Part shown: one piece after another, positions 16,962 to 26,237 of the stretch
Layout of the letters: every line of letters starts with the position of its first letter
Position numbering within the stretch: position 1 is the stretch's first letter
NCBI GenBank assembly: GCA_050329935.1
Contig: JBHJOI010000099.1
Location: 1 to 64,000 of the forward strand
Source of the DNA: CAYSFW01 sp050329935
GTDB taxonomy: Bacteria; Pseudomonadota; Gammaproteobacteria; UWMA-0217
Reading direction: 5' to 3'
Length of the DNA stretch: 64,000 nucleotides
The notes under the pieces: model-generated
Told to the model about the DNA's origin: nothing
The model's input: the letters and a program-made list of their open reading frames with translations, nothing else
Databases searched by the model: none
Translations under genes and position numbers: made by a program

Positions 16962-18562
16962 CGGCGACCCGTAAACTCTGGCATTTCCACGGCGGACTAC
17001 GTCTACCGGGACACAAGGCGGAATCGAACGGATCGCCGATCGCGAGCGCGCCGCTGCCGCGCGAAATCGTGCTGCCCTTGCACCAACATATCGGGCGGGC
17101 AGCCGAGGTGTTGGTCAAGGTCGGCGACCCGGTCGGCAAGGGCCAACGTGTCGCGCGCGCCGAGGGCTACATCAGCGCCGCGATCCATGCCAGTACGTCG
17201 GGCACCGTGATCGCGATCGAACCGCGCGCGGTGCCGCACCCGTCCGGTCTGCGCGCGCCCTGCATTGTCATCGAAGCCGACGGTCTCGACCAATGGGCCC
17301 CGGGGTTGCCAAATCCGGTCGCCGATTTTCGCGCGCGCTCAGCGGTCGACCTGCGCAACGTGATCCGCGAAGCCGGGATCGTCGGGCTCGGCGGCGCGGC
17401 GTTTCCCACCGCGGTCAAACTCAACCCGCCCGCGCTGGACAGCATCGACACGCTGATCCTGAATGGCGCGGAGTGTGAGCCTTATATCACCTGCGACGAC
17501 CGTCTGATGCGGGAACAGGCGGACGCGATACTGCACGGCATCGAAGTGCTGCGGCACATCGTCAATCCACGCGAGACCCTAATCGGTATCGAGGACAACA
17601 AACCCGAAGCCATCGCCGCGATGCGCGCGGCGTTGACACGGCTCAACCCGGACGCGACCGAGATCGTGGAGTTGCCATCGCTCTACCCCAGTGGCAGCGA
17701 GAAGCAACTCATCAAGATCCTGACCGGGCGCGAGGTGCCGGTGGATGGCCTGCCGGCGGATCTCGGCATCCTGTGCCAGAACGTCGGCACCGCTTACGCC
17801 GTCTATCAAGCGGTGATCGTCGGCCAACCACTGATCGAACGCGTGGTCACCGTGACCGGGCAAGGCGTTGGAACGCCGCAAAACCTATGGGTCCGCCTCG
17901 GCACTCCGATCGCGGCGCTGATCGAAGCCGCCGGGGGCTATACGGACTCGGTCGAACGGCTGATTCTCGGCGGGCCGATGATGGGTTTCGCGCTGGAATG
18001 GGACCAAGTACCGATCATCAAGGGTGGCAATTGCATTTGGGTCGCGAGCGCCGAGGAGCTCGGACCCGAGTTTCCCGCCCAGGCCTGTATCCGCTGCGGC
18101 CAGTGCGTCGAGGTCTGCCCTGCGCGTCTGCTACCCCAGCAACTTTATTGGTATGCCCGCAGCGAGGATTTCGACAAGATTCAGGATCACCATCTGTTCG
18201 ACTGCATCGAATGTGGCTGCTGTGCCCAGGTATGCCCGAGCCATATCCCGCTGGTGCACTACTACCGCCGCGCAAAGACGGAGATCTGGAAGCTCGAGCG
18301 CGACAAGCGCAAGGCCGACCTCGCCCGCGAAAGGCATCAGTTCCGGCTCCAGCGCCTGGAACGCGAGGAGCAGGAGAAAGCCGCGCGCCACGCCCAGAAA
18401 AAGGCGGGCGCGGCCGAGCAAGCCGACCAAACCCCGTCGACCGACCCCAAACAGGCCGCGATACAAGCCGCGCTGGAGCGCGCGCGCGCGAAAAAGGCCG
18501 CGCGCACGGACGGCGATGAAGTACCGGCGGCACCCGTCTCCGGCCCCAACGTGCCCGACTGA
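16958..18562 (+). CDS. rsxC: Rnf/Rsx electron transport complex subunit C
   Basis: RsxC (RnfC) is the 534-residue NADH- and FMN-binding peripheral subunit. It has an N-terminal barrel-sandwich domain (HGGLRLPGHK, and VGDPVGKGQRVA), then the SLBB/NADH-binding core with GLGGAAFPTAVK and NGAECEPYITCDD. Two 4Fe-4S motifs are CIRCGQCVEVCP and CIECGCCAQVCP. A charged, Ala/Lys/Glu-rich coiled coil covers the last 110 residues, as in many proteobacterial RsxC proteins. The start is the ATG overlapping the rsxB stop. A longer open frame upstream lies inside rsxB and is not used. Confidence 0.96.
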   Translation: MTATRKLWHFHGGLRLPGHKAESNGSPIASAPLPREIVLPLHQHIGRAAEVLVKVGDPVGKGQRVARAEGYISAAIHASTSGTVIAIEPRAVPHPSGLRAPCIVIEADGLDQWAPGLPNPVADFRARSAVDLRNVIREAGIVGLGGAAFPTAVKLNPPALDSIDTLILNGAECEPYITCDDRLMREQADAILHGIEVLRHIVNPRETLIGIEDNKPEAIAAMRAALTRLNPDATEIVELPSLYPSGSEKQLIKILTGREVPVDGLPADLGILCQNVGTAYAVYQAVIVGQPLIERVVTVTGQGVGTPQNLWVRLGTPIAALIEAAGGYTDSVERLILGGPMMGFALEWDQVPIIKGGNCIWVASAEELGPEFPAQACIRCGQCVEVCPARLLPQQLYWYARSEDFDKIQDHHLFDCIECGCCAQVCPSHIPLVHYYRRAKTEIWKLERDKRKADLARERHQFRLQRLEREEQEKAARHAQKKAGAAEQADQTPSTDPKQAAIQAALERARAKKAARTDGDEVPAAPVSGPNVPD

Positions 18563-18568
18563 GCCTGC

Positions 18569-19600
18569 ATGCACTTCAAGACCGTCAGTTCACCCCACCA
18601 AGCCGCGACGCAACAGGTCGGCGGCGTCATGCGTCAAGTGCTCTACGCGCTGGTCCCGGGCACCGCGGCCGCGTTCTGGTTCTTTGGCTGGGGCGTTTTG
18701 ATCAACGTCGTGCTGGCGATCACGTTCGCGCTCGCGTTTGAGGCCTCGATGTTGCGCGTCCGCGCCCGACCGGTGCGCCCCGCCCTGACCGATTACAGCG
18801 CGGTCGTGACCGCGTGGCTGCTGGCGCTGGCGCTACCGCCGCTGGCGCCGTGGTGGCTGGTGTTGATGGGCATGTTCTGGGCGATCGTCGTCGCCAAGCA
18901 TCTCTATGGCGGGCTCGGGTACAACCCCTTCAATCCGGCGATGGTCGGCTATGTCGCGTTGCTGGTTTCGGTGCCCGCGTATATGACGCGCTGGCTGCCG
19001 CCCGGCATGTTGGCGCAGTATCCGCTCGACCTGCTGCAATCGCTGCAGGTGGTATTCGCAGGTCAACTGCCGGCGAATCTGAGTTGGGACATGGTGACGA
19101 TGGCGACGCCACTCGATACCGTCAAGACCCAGATCGGCCTCAGCCAAACCATCAGCGAGATCCGCGAAAACCCGTTGTTCGGCGATTTCTCGGGCAAGGG
19201 CTGGGAATGGATCGCCAACTGCTTTGCTCTCGGCGGCTTGTGGCTGGTGTACAAGCGCATCATTCCGTGGCAGATCCCGCTCGCCATGTTGCTCGGGCTC
19301 GGCGTACCCGCCGGCGTATTCTATCTATCGAACCCCGATTATTTTGCTTCGCCCGCATTTCATATTTTCAGCGGCGGCGCGATTTTGGGTGCCTTTTTCA
19401 TCGCGACCGATCCAGTCTCGGGTAGCGCGACGCCGCTTGGCCGGATCGTCTTCGCCGTAGGCGTGGGCGTACTCACGTTCGTGATCCGCACCTGGGGCGG
19501 CTATCCCGATGGCATCGCGTTCGCGGTACTGCTGATGAACATGACGGTGCCGCTGTTAGACCAGTACACCCAGCCCCGGGTGTTCGGGCGGGAGCATTGA
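18569..19600 (+). CDS. rsxD: Rnf/Rsx electron transport complex subunit D
   Basis: RsxD (RnfD) is a 343-residue integral membrane subunit with about ten helices. It carries a covalently bound FMN on a threonine in the SATPLG motif (TDPVSGSATPLGRIVF). The segment GGLGYNPFNPAMVGY is the other family hallmark. Length matches the family. The gene starts seven bases after rsxC and is one base from the GTG of rsxG. It forms part of the membrane ion-translocating core. Confidence 0.96.
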   Translation: MHFKTVSSPHQAATQQVGGVMRQVLYALVPGTAAAFWFFGWGVLINVVLAITFALAFEASMLRVRARPVRPALTDYSAVVTAWLLALALPPLAPWWLVLMGMFWAIVVAKHLYGGLGYNPFNPAMVGYVALLVSVPAYMTRWLPPGMLAQYPLDLLQSLQVVFAGQLPANLSWDMVTMATPLDTVKTQIGLSQTISEIRENPLFGDFSGKGWEWIANCFALGGLWLVYKRIIPWQIPLAMLLGLGVPAGVFYLSNPDYFASPAFHIFSGGAILGAFFIATDPVSGSATPLGRIVFAVGVGVLTFVIRTWGGYPDGIAFAVLLMNMTVPLLDQYTQPRVFGREH

Positions 19601-19601
19601 C

Positions 19602-20243
19602 GTGGCGCAGTCACCGTTCGCCCACGTTATCACCTCGTCGATCATGCTCGGCCTGTTCGGGGTCGTCGGGGCCGGCATCGTCGCCGGGGTGCATGAATTG
19701 ACCGCCGAGCGCGTGCTGGAGAATGAACGTCAGGCCCGGCTCAGGGTCCTGAACGAGGTGCTGCCAGCGGACCGTTACGACAACTCGATTCTCGCGGACA
19801 CACTGGTTCTGCGCGATCCCGCGCTCGCGGATGGACGTTACCCGGTCACGGTGTATCGCGCACGCCGGGGTGAAGCGCCGGTCGCGGCCGTGTTCGAGAC
19901 CGTCGCGCCGGACGGCTACAGCGGCGCGATTCACCTCCTCATCGGAATCGATACCGACGGCCGGGTCACGGGCGCGCGGGTGCTCAAGCACGCCGAAACG
20001 CCGGGGCTCGGCGATCCTATCGAGCAAAACCACAGCAACTGGATCCTGGGTTTTACCGGCAAGTCCACGCGCGAGCCCGAACTCGCCCGTTGGGCGGTCA
20101 AACGCGACGGTGGCGAGTTCGATCAGTTCACCGGCGCGACGATCTCGCCTCGCGCCGTGGTCAAGGCCATTCGTCAAACCTTGGTTTACTTCGGCGACCA
20201 TCGCGACCAGCTACTCGCAACCGAGACTCCAATCCATGAATGA
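19602..20243 (+). CDS. rsxG: Rnf/Rsx electron transport complex subunit G
   Basis: RsxG (RnfG) is a 213-residue subunit with one N-terminal membrane helix and a periplasmic FMN-binding domain. FMN attaches to the threonine in DQFTGATISPRAV. Other family features are VLKHAETPGLGDPIE and the terminal AIRQTLVYF. It starts with GTG immediately after rsxD. Its last codons overlap the ATG of rsxE. Confidence 0.96.
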   Translation: MAQSPFAHVITSSIMLGLFGVVGAGIVAGVHELTAERVLENERQARLRVLNEVLPADRYDNSILADTLVLRDPALADGRYPVTVYRARRGEAPVAAVFETVAPDGYSGAIHLLIGIDTDGRVTGARVLKHAETPGLGDPIEQNHSNWILGFTGKSTREPELARWAVKRDGGEFDQFTGATISPRAVVKAIRQTLVYFGDHRDQLLATETPIHE

Positions 20244-20934
20244 ACCCAGCTTTGGCAAGCTACTCGCGGATGGTTTGTGGCACAACAACACCGGGTTGGT
20301 GCAGCTGCTCGGGCTCTGCCCGCTGCTCGCGGTCACCAGCAATGTGGTCAACGGCCTGGGGCTCGGTCTGGCAACCCTCCTGACACTGGTGGTGAGCAAC
20401 GTCGCGGTGTCACTAGCCCGCAACCTGATTCGGCCCGAGGTGCGTATCCCCGTGTTCGTACTGTTGATCGCATCGATCGTCACCGCGATCGAGTTGTTGA
20501 TGAACGCGTACTTCCACGATCTGTACAACATTTTGGGGATCTTCATCCCGCTGATCGTGACCAATTGCGCGGTCATCGGTCGTGCCGAGGCGTTTGCGTC
20601 CAAGCACAGCGTGCGTCACGCGCTGGTGGACGGTCTCGCGGTCGGAGGCGGCTTCGCGCTGGTCTTGCTGGCACTCGGCGCGCTGCGCGAACTGATCGGC
20701 AAGGGCACCTTATTCGAGCAAGCGCATCTGATGTTCGGCTCCGCCGCGGTCAATCTCAAGCTGGTATTGATCGACGACTACGCCGGTATCTTGATCGCCA
20801 TACTGCCGCCCGGTGCGTTTTTTGCGCTCGGACTCCTGATTGCCATGAAAAATGTCATCGACGGTCGCCGTGCCCGAAAGCCTCGGCCGGCCGCAACCCC
20901 CGCCGCGCAGCCGATCCTGGACGGAACGGGCTAA
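20236..20934 (+). CDS. rsxE: Rnf/Rsx electron transport complex subunit E
   Basis: RsxE (RnfE) is a 232-residue integral membrane subunit paralogous to RsxA. It contains LVQLLGLCPLLAVTSNV and IPLIVTNCAVIGRAEAFAS, the two inverted cysteine motifs. It ends with a short cytoplasmic proline-rich tail. The ATG at 20236 lies inside the last codons of rsxG. This completes a six-gene operon; the usual flavin transferase apbE is not in the window. Confidence 0.96.
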   Translation: MNEPSFGKLLADGLWHNNTGLVQLLGLCPLLAVTSNVVNGLGLGLATLLTLVVSNVAVSLARNLIRPEVRIPVFVLLIASIVTAIELLMNAYFHDLYNILGIFIPLIVTNCAVIGRAEAFASKHSVRHALVDGLAVGGGFALVLLALGALRELIGKGTLFEQAHLMFGSAAVNLKLVLIDDYAGILIAILPPGAFFALGLLIAMKNVIDGRRARKPRPAATPAAQPILDGTG

Positions 20935-21027
20935 ATCCCCGCCCGCCGGACTGACCCGCGAGACGAACCGTGTTTAAATTGTTACGACTGGCGCCCATGC
21001 CACCCCCCGGAACAACGAGGACCACCG

Positions 21028-21417
21028 ATGCTACAGGATCTACCTTTCGACCAGCCCGGATTCAGCACGCTCGACTATTTTGTCGAGCAGGATTACTCGC
21101 CTGAGCAGTGCGAAGCCTATTACCGCTGGTGGTTCGAATGGAGCAAGCATTTCGTCGAGTACGATGTCGATTTGCGCGCCACACATCTAGCGTCGTTCGA
21201 TCGCTTTCCGATCACACAGTTTGACGCGCCTTTTTCCCAGCGCAATGTCGGATTCTGGGCCACCGAAATGGACGCCCTAGGGTCGCTGGTCATTTCCGAA
21301 ATGCGGCCGAAACTAGACGAATTCGGTCGCTTCGCGCTCGCGATCGGACATCGCAAGCTATTGGAAGATTTGGAAATTCGACATCGATCCGAGTCGTCAG
21401 CGGCGATCATGGCCTGA
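21028..21417 (+). CDS. Small protein of unknown function between rsxE and nth
   Basis: This 129-residue protein has a good start: GAGG lies seven bases before the ATG. It is acidic and unusually aromatic, with YYRWWFEWSKHFVEYDVD in the first half and FWATEMDALG later. There is no signal peptide, membrane helix or cysteine cluster, so it should be cytosolic. I recognise no family. It sits in the otherwise classical rsxABCDGE-nth order, on the same strand and close to both neighbours, so it is probably transcribed with them. Confidence 0.7.
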   Translation: MLQDLPFDQPGFSTLDYFVEQDYSPEQCEAYYRWWFEWSKHFVEYDVDLRATHLASFDRFPITQFDAPFSQRNVGFWATEMDALGSLVISEMRPKLDEFGRFALAIGHRKLLEDLEIRHRSESSAAIMA

Positions 21418-21441
21418 TCGCGGCCGACCACGTTCGGTGCC

Positions 21442-22107
21442 GTGAACCAATCGCAACGTCGGCAGCTGTTCGAGCGCTTGCGCGCCGCCAACCCGCATCC
21501 GACCACGGAGCTGAACTACTCCAGCCCGTTCGAATTGCTGGTCGCCGTAGTGCTCTCGGCTCAGGCGACCGACAAAAGCGTCAACAAGGCCACCGCGACC
21601 CTGTTCAAGGCGGCCAACTCGCCACGCGCGATGCTTGATCTCGGTCTGGACCGACTCACCCAGCATATTCGGTCCATAGGTCTGTACCAGACCAAGGCAA
21701 AAAATCTGCTTAAGACCTGCCAGCGCCTGCTCGATCACTTCGATGGCGAAGTGCCGCGCGACCGCGAGGCACTCGAATCCCTGCCCGGCGTCGGCCGCAA
21801 GACCGCGAACGTGATATTGAATACAGCGTTCGGCGAACCGACCATCGCGGTCGACACGCATATCTTCCGGGTTGCCAACCGCACTGGCCTCGCGCCCGGC
21901 AAGACCCCGCGCGCGGTCGAACAGCGATTACTCAAGGTCGTACCCACGGAGTTTCGCCTCGACGCCCATCACTGGCTGATCCTGCATGGGCGCTACGTCT
22001 GCGTCGCGCGCAAACCAAAATGCGGCGCATGTCCGATATACGACCTGTGCGACTACCGCGATAAGGCCGCGCCATGCCCGGAATCCGTGACCGCCGCACC
22101 GGGCTGA
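21442..22107 (+). CDS. nth: Endonuclease III (DNA glycosylase/AP lyase)
   Basis: Nth is a 221-residue base-excision repair enzyme that removes oxidised pyrimidines and cuts abasic sites. The helix-hairpin-helix motif LPGVGRKTANV carries the catalytic Lys120. Asp138 is in VDTHIFRV. The C-terminal 4Fe-4S motif is CVARKPKCGACPIYDLC. It starts with GTG at 21442. Its position directly after the rsx operon is the order seen in E. coli, a useful marker of gammaproteobacterial ancestry. Confidence 0.97.
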   Translation: MNQSQRRQLFERLRAANPHPTTELNYSSPFELLVAVVLSAQATDKSVNKATATLFKAANSPRAMLDLGLDRLTQHIRSIGLYQTKAKNLLKTCQRLLDHFDGEVPRDREALESLPGVGRKTANVILNTAFGEPTIAVDTHIFRVANRTGLAPGKTPRAVEQRLLKVVPTEFRLDAHHWLILHGRYVCVARKPKCGACPIYDLCDYRDKAAPCPESVTAAPG

Positions 22108-22647
22108 ACCCACCCTGGCGAAATCACAAGCGGCGACCGACCGACTGCATAACAGAATCGCCATCTCACCTGCCGCGGCCTGGCGAACGAAACGCCCCGA
22201 CCCGGCTGTACCCAAGCGCCGCCCCTGGCGTACGCATACTCGCGAAATCAAATCGTCAACTTCCCGTTAACTCACATTGAATTGTGCCGTCCATCACAAC
22301 CGGGCCACACGCCCGAATGGTACCTTTCTTCCGACCAACGCACGGGTGTTGAGGTGCCGACACCACGCGCGGTATTCGCGGATCGGCGCGACCTTGACGC
22401 GACGGAACGCGGCGAGACACGCAAAGCGCGGCGCCCGAAAGCGGCGCGCCTTTCCGGCGATCGGTGGTGAAGTTCAAGCGTCACATTCCACGAAGAAAGA
22501 TCTGGTCGCCGCGTAGGGTTGGCGCCAATAGACACGCGCCGAGTCGCGCCGATGCTGTACCAGATGACACGGCAGGGCGGTAGCGTGTCTGGCGTCGTGC
22601 CACTGCCAGGCGTGCCATTCATGAAATTCGTAACAATCAGAAATAAC
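22108..22647. other. Intergenic region before the polysaccharide cluster
   Basis: About 500 bases separate nth from the nucleotide-sugar dehydrogenase. Short open frames on both strands have no domains. The cluster's promoter is likely here, but no clear boxes were found. The start of the next gene could be as early as 22621. Confidence 0.35.
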
Positions 22648-23919
22648 ATGCAACGCGAACCTCATATCGGCATCATCGGCCTAGGCTACGTGGGTCTACC
22701 GCTTGCCGTTGCCTTTGGCCGGAGCGTGCCCACGCTCGGTTTTGATATCAATCACAGCCGGATACGCGAACTACGCGAAGGTCGCGATTCGACCCTGGAG
22801 GTTGACCCGGATGAACTCTTGGGCGCCCCGCATCTCACCTATACCACCGACTCAAGCGAACTCTCCCCCTGTAACGTCTTTATCGTCACCGTCCCAACGC
22901 CGATCGACCGCCACAAGCAACCGGACCTCACGCCGCTGCGAAGTGCCAGCACCGCGGTCGGCAAGGTACTGAAACCGAATGATGTCGTGATTTATGAGTC
23001 CACCGTCTACCCCGGTGCAACTGAGGAGATCTGTGTACCGATCCTCGAACGGGAGTCCGGATTGCGGTTCAATCACGACTTTTTCGCTGGCTATAGCCCC
23101 GAGCGCATCAACCCCGGCGACCGTGAGCATCGCCTCGAAACGATCGTGAAGATCACCTCGGGTTCAACCCCCGCGACCGCCGATTTCGTCGATGCGCTCT
23201 ACCGCCGGATCATTCGCGCGGGCACCCACAAGGCAAGCTCCATCAGGGTCGCGGAAGCCGCGAAAGTCATCGAGAATACCCAGCGCGACGTGAACATCGC
23301 CCTGATCAACGAGCTCGCGATGATTTTCCGCCGGCTCGGCATCGACACCGAAGAGGTGTTGAACGCTTCGGGAAGCAAATGGAACTTCATCCCGTTCCGA
23401 CCCGGTCTGGTAGGTGGACACTGTATCGGCGTTGACCCCTACTACCTCACCCACAAGGCCCAAGAGATCGGATACCATCCCGAGATGATCCTCGCAGGCC
23501 GGCGCATCAACGACAATATGGGTGTCTATGTAAGCGGCGAGGTGATCCGGTTGATGACGCGCAAGCGCATTCCGGTGGCAGGCTCGAACATTCTCGTCTT
23601 GGGACTCACTTTCAAGGAGAACTGCCCCGACCTGCGCAACACGCGCGTGGTGGATCTCGTGAACGAGCTTCGCAATTACGCCGCTAATGTCGACGTTTAC
23701 GATCCGTGGGTGGAACCGGAGGAAGCCCTGCGCGAATACAACATACGCCCGATCGCCGAGCCCTTGCCACGGCATTACGACGCCATCGTGCTCGCGGTGG
23801 CGCACCGTCAATTTCGCGAGATGGGCGTGGATCAGGTACGAGCCTTCGGCAAGCCCTCCGCGGTGGTGTTCGATTTGAAATACGCGTTGCCGTCGGACAG
23901 TGTCGACGGTCGACTCTAG
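22648..23919 (+). CDS. Nucleotide-sugar dehydrogenase (TviB/WbpA-like UDP-N-acetylhexosamine 6-dehydrogenase)
   Basis: This 423-residue protein oxidises C6 of a UDP-sugar with two NAD molecules, giving a UDP-uronic acid for glycan synthesis. The NAD site is IGIIGLGYVGLPLA. The catalytic cysteine is in GLVGGHCIGVDPYY. Further family stretches are YSPERINPGD and ESTVYPGATEE. The NxGxxR-type C-terminal domain contains LGLTFKENCPDLRNT. It resembles the TviB/WbpA branch acting on UDP-GlcNAc or UDP-GalNAc more than UDP-glucose dehydrogenase. The exact substrate is inferred. The ATG at 22648 gives a normal N-terminus; 22621 is the alternative. It opens the glycan cluster. Confidence 0.9.
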   Translation: MQREPHIGIIGLGYVGLPLAVAFGRSVPTLGFDINHSRIRELREGRDSTLEVDPDELLGAPHLTYTTDSSELSPCNVFIVTVPTPIDRHKQPDLTPLRSASTAVGKVLKPNDVVIYESTVYPGATEEICVPILERESGLRFNHDFFAGYSPERINPGDREHRLETIVKITSGSTPATADFVDALYRRIIRAGTHKASSIRVAEAAKVIENTQRDVNIALINELAMIFRRLGIDTEEVLNASGSKWNFIPFRPGLVGGHCIGVDPYYLTHKAQEIGYHPEMILAGRRINDNMGVYVSGEVIRLMTRKRIPVAGSNILVLGLTFKENCPDLRNTRVVDLVNELRNYAANVDVYDPWVEPEEALREYNIRPIAEPLPRHYDAIVLAVAHRQFREMGVDQVRAFGKPSAVVFDLKYALPSDSVDGRL

Positions 23920-24004
23920 GCGCGGCCCGCGACCGATCATCGCCCGCTTCATTCCGAAATGGCGTCAATTCGGCAACGACCATACCGGCAAGCAGGCTTG
24001 ACCG

Positions 24005-25276
24005 ATGCCGAGGTCCGTCACCTTGTTAGTGCTCGCCGGCGGCAATGTGCTGGCGGGTCTTGTCGCGCAGCTGCTGATCTACGGACTGATCGGTCCCGGC
24101 GCGACAACCGACGCGTTTTTCGCGGCGGTCACCGTGCCGCAGATGCTCGCCGGAATGGTGACCGTATCGCTCTCGTCGGTATTGTTACCGCTATTCGCCG
24201 GCGATACCCCGGAGCAACAGAACGCTAGCGCATGGGCCTTGATCGCCCTGCTCGGGGCGATATCCACCTTGGTCGCCGCGAGCTTGTCGGCGCTGGCCCC
24301 TTGGTGGATCGAGCTCGTGTTTCCCGGGTTCGATACCGAAACGCGCGCGCTGTGCGTCGAACTCGCGCGGATCCAGGCGTTTTCCCTGATCTTTCTCGCG
24401 CTGGCGGTCGTGGCTCACGCGGCCGCGTATGCGCGCGATCGGTTCGCGCGTGTCGAAGCGATCACGCTGCTGAATACCGCCCTCAGCGCCGGCCTGCTCG
24501 CGCTGACCTTGCCTCGCCACGGCATCGTGGCCGCCGCCTGGATCGAGCTCGGCCGATCAGCGCTACAGCTGCTATGGTTCTTGCCGCTACTTGGATGGCC
24601 AGTCCGCCACGCGGCCGGATGGCAAAGTTTGCCGCTCATCTGGCGACGAACGCGGCCGATGCTCCTGGGCAACCTGTACTCTCGCACCGATCCATTGGTG
24701 GATCGCTTCTTGTTGTCGATGGGGTCGGCGGGCGATCTCTCGCTGTATGGTCTGGCGCAACAGATATATTCGGCGGTCGCGAACGTCTTCGGTCGAGCCT
24801 TCGGTACGCCCGCGATCACGGCGCTCTCGATCGCGGCGAAGCAAGGCGACGCGGACGCGTTCCGCCGCACCTATCGGCGCGCGCTAGCCTACCTGCTTGG
24901 GTTGCCGTTGGCGCTTTATCTGCCGTTGCTGCTATTTGGCGAACCGGTGATGCAAGTCGCGCTTGGCGTCGGCCGGATGGATCCCGCGCACGTCCATACG
25001 CTCTGGACCCTGATGGTACTCCTGGGCGGCGTGCTCCTGCTCGGCGCGTCCGGCGCGCTGGTCGCGGGGCTGTTTTATTCGATTGGCGATACGCGCACTC
25101 CGACCTATCTCGGAATGTTGACCTTCACCGTTTTCATCGTTGCCCGCTATTTCGCCTTCACGGCTCACGGCGCGGCCGGCGTCGCGGTTGCCGCGAGCAT
25201 CTACCATGCGTTCAATTTATGTTTGTTATTCATGATTTTTCCCCGTCGACTGCGCGCCGCGCGAGTGTTCACTTGA
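24005..25276 (+). CDS. MurJ-like lipid flippase of the MOP superfamily
   Basis: This 423-residue protein has about twelve hydrophobic helices and the MurJ/MVF pattern. Its N-terminus is LLVLAGGNVLAGLVAQLLIY, then GPGATTDAFFAAVTVPQML and a loop with YSRTDPLVDRFLLS. True MurJ proteins have about 510 residues and fourteen helices, so this is a short relative. Such proteins occur in polysaccharide clusters, where they probably flip lipid-linked oligosaccharides. Here it likely serves the neighbouring glycan pathway rather than peptidoglycan. The gene is followed by the methyltransferase after one base. Confidence 0.82.
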   Translation: MPRSVTLLVLAGGNVLAGLVAQLLIYGLIGPGATTDAFFAAVTVPQMLAGMVTVSLSSVLLPLFAGDTPEQQNASAWALIALLGAISTLVAASLSALAPWWIELVFPGFDTETRALCVELARIQAFSLIFLALAVVAHAAAYARDRFARVEAITLLNTALSAGLLALTLPRHGIVAAAWIELGRSALQLLWFLPLLGWPVRHAAGWQSLPLIWRRTRPMLLGNLYSRTDPLVDRFLLSMGSAGDLSLYGLAQQIYSAVANVFGRAFGTPAITALSIAAKQGDADAFRRTYRRALAYLLGLPLALYLPLLLFGEPVMQVALGVGRMDPAHVHTLWTLMVLLGGVLLLGASGALVAGLFYSIGDTRTPTYLGMLTFTVFIVARYFAFTAHGAAGVAVAASIYHAFNLCLLFMIFPRRLRAARVFT

Positions 25277-25277
25277 G

Positions 25278-26237
25278 ATGAACGTCGAACTCGAGGACCA
25301 GCCCTGCCCCAACGATTGTCGCCGGGACGACGAAACGCTGTTCATCGCGCGCGACCGCCTGCACGGACTACCGGGCGATTTTCCGGTCGTGCGATGCCGG
25401 ACCTGCGGTCTGATTCGAACCAACCCCCGCCCGACCCCGGCAACGATGGGCTTCTATTATCCCGACGACTATGGCCCCTATGTCGCGACCCAGCCACGGT
25501 CGTCCGCGATCGTGAAGCAATCGCCGTACTTGCGCCCGCTGCACGCCGCGTATCGCCGATTGGTCCGGTTCCGAAGCACCGCCCTGCCGGAGCTGCCGCC
25601 CGGCCGGATGCTGGAAATCGGCTGCGCCTCGGGAGCATTCATGAACGAGATGAGCGCGCGTGGCTGGCAAGTGGAAGGCGTCGAATTCTCGCCGACGGCG
25701 GCGGCGGCCGCGCGCGCGGCCGGGCACAAGGTACATACCGGGGCGCTGGAGTCCGCCCCGGATCCCGAAGAATCGTTCGATCTGATCGTCGGCTGGATGG
25801 TGCTGGAACACCTGCATGATCCGCTCGGCGCACTCAAACGGCTCGGTTCGTGGGCACGCCCCGGTGCGTGGCTGGCGCTATCAGTACCAAACGCGGCGGC
25901 GGCCGAATTCCGTCGATTCAAGTCGGCCGGGTTCGCGCTGCACGTTCCCAATCACCTCTACCATTTCACGCCGGAGACACTCGCCGCATTGCTCGCGCGG
26001 AGCGGTTGGCGGGTCGAACGCATCCTGCATCAACGCGTGTTGACCAGTTTATGGGGGGGCATCGGCAACGCACTCGAGAATCGGGCCGCGCCGCGCATGC
26101 TCACCCACCTGTTCAAGCACCGTCTGGTCAATAGCACGGCCGCCAATATCGCACTGTATCCGCTGGCCGCGCTGGTCGCCGCGTTCGGCGAGACCGGCCG
26201 TATGACCGTTTGGGCGCGCAGGGTCGACGATCGATGA
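25278..26237 (+). CDS. Class I SAM-dependent methyltransferase with an N-terminal zinc-ribbon-like motif
   Basis: This 319-residue protein begins with a cysteine motif (CPNDC, then VVRCRTCGLIRTNPRP), as seen in methyltransferases of sugar clusters. The SAM site is MLEIGCASGAFMNEMSARGW, followed by the motif region LIVGWMVLEHLHDP. The N-terminal FYYPDDYGPY stretch is also typical. It probably methylates a sugar or sugar nucleotide. Its stop overlaps the start of the GT2 gene as ATGA, so the two are translationally coupled. Confidence 0.88.
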   Translation: MNVELEDQPCPNDCRRDDETLFIARDRLHGLPGDFPVVRCRTCGLIRTNPRPTPATMGFYYPDDYGPYVATQPRSSAIVKQSPYLRPLHAAYRRLVRFRSTALPELPPGRMLEIGCASGAFMNEMSARGWQVEGVEFSPTAAAAARAAGHKVHTGALESAPDPEESFDLIVGWMVLEHLHDPLGALKRLGSWARPGAWLALSVPNAAAAEFRRFKSAGFALHVPNHLYHFTPETLAALLARSGWRVERILHQRVLTSLWGGIGNALENRAAPRMLTHLFKHRLVNSTAANIALYPLAALVAAFGETGRMTVWARRVDDR

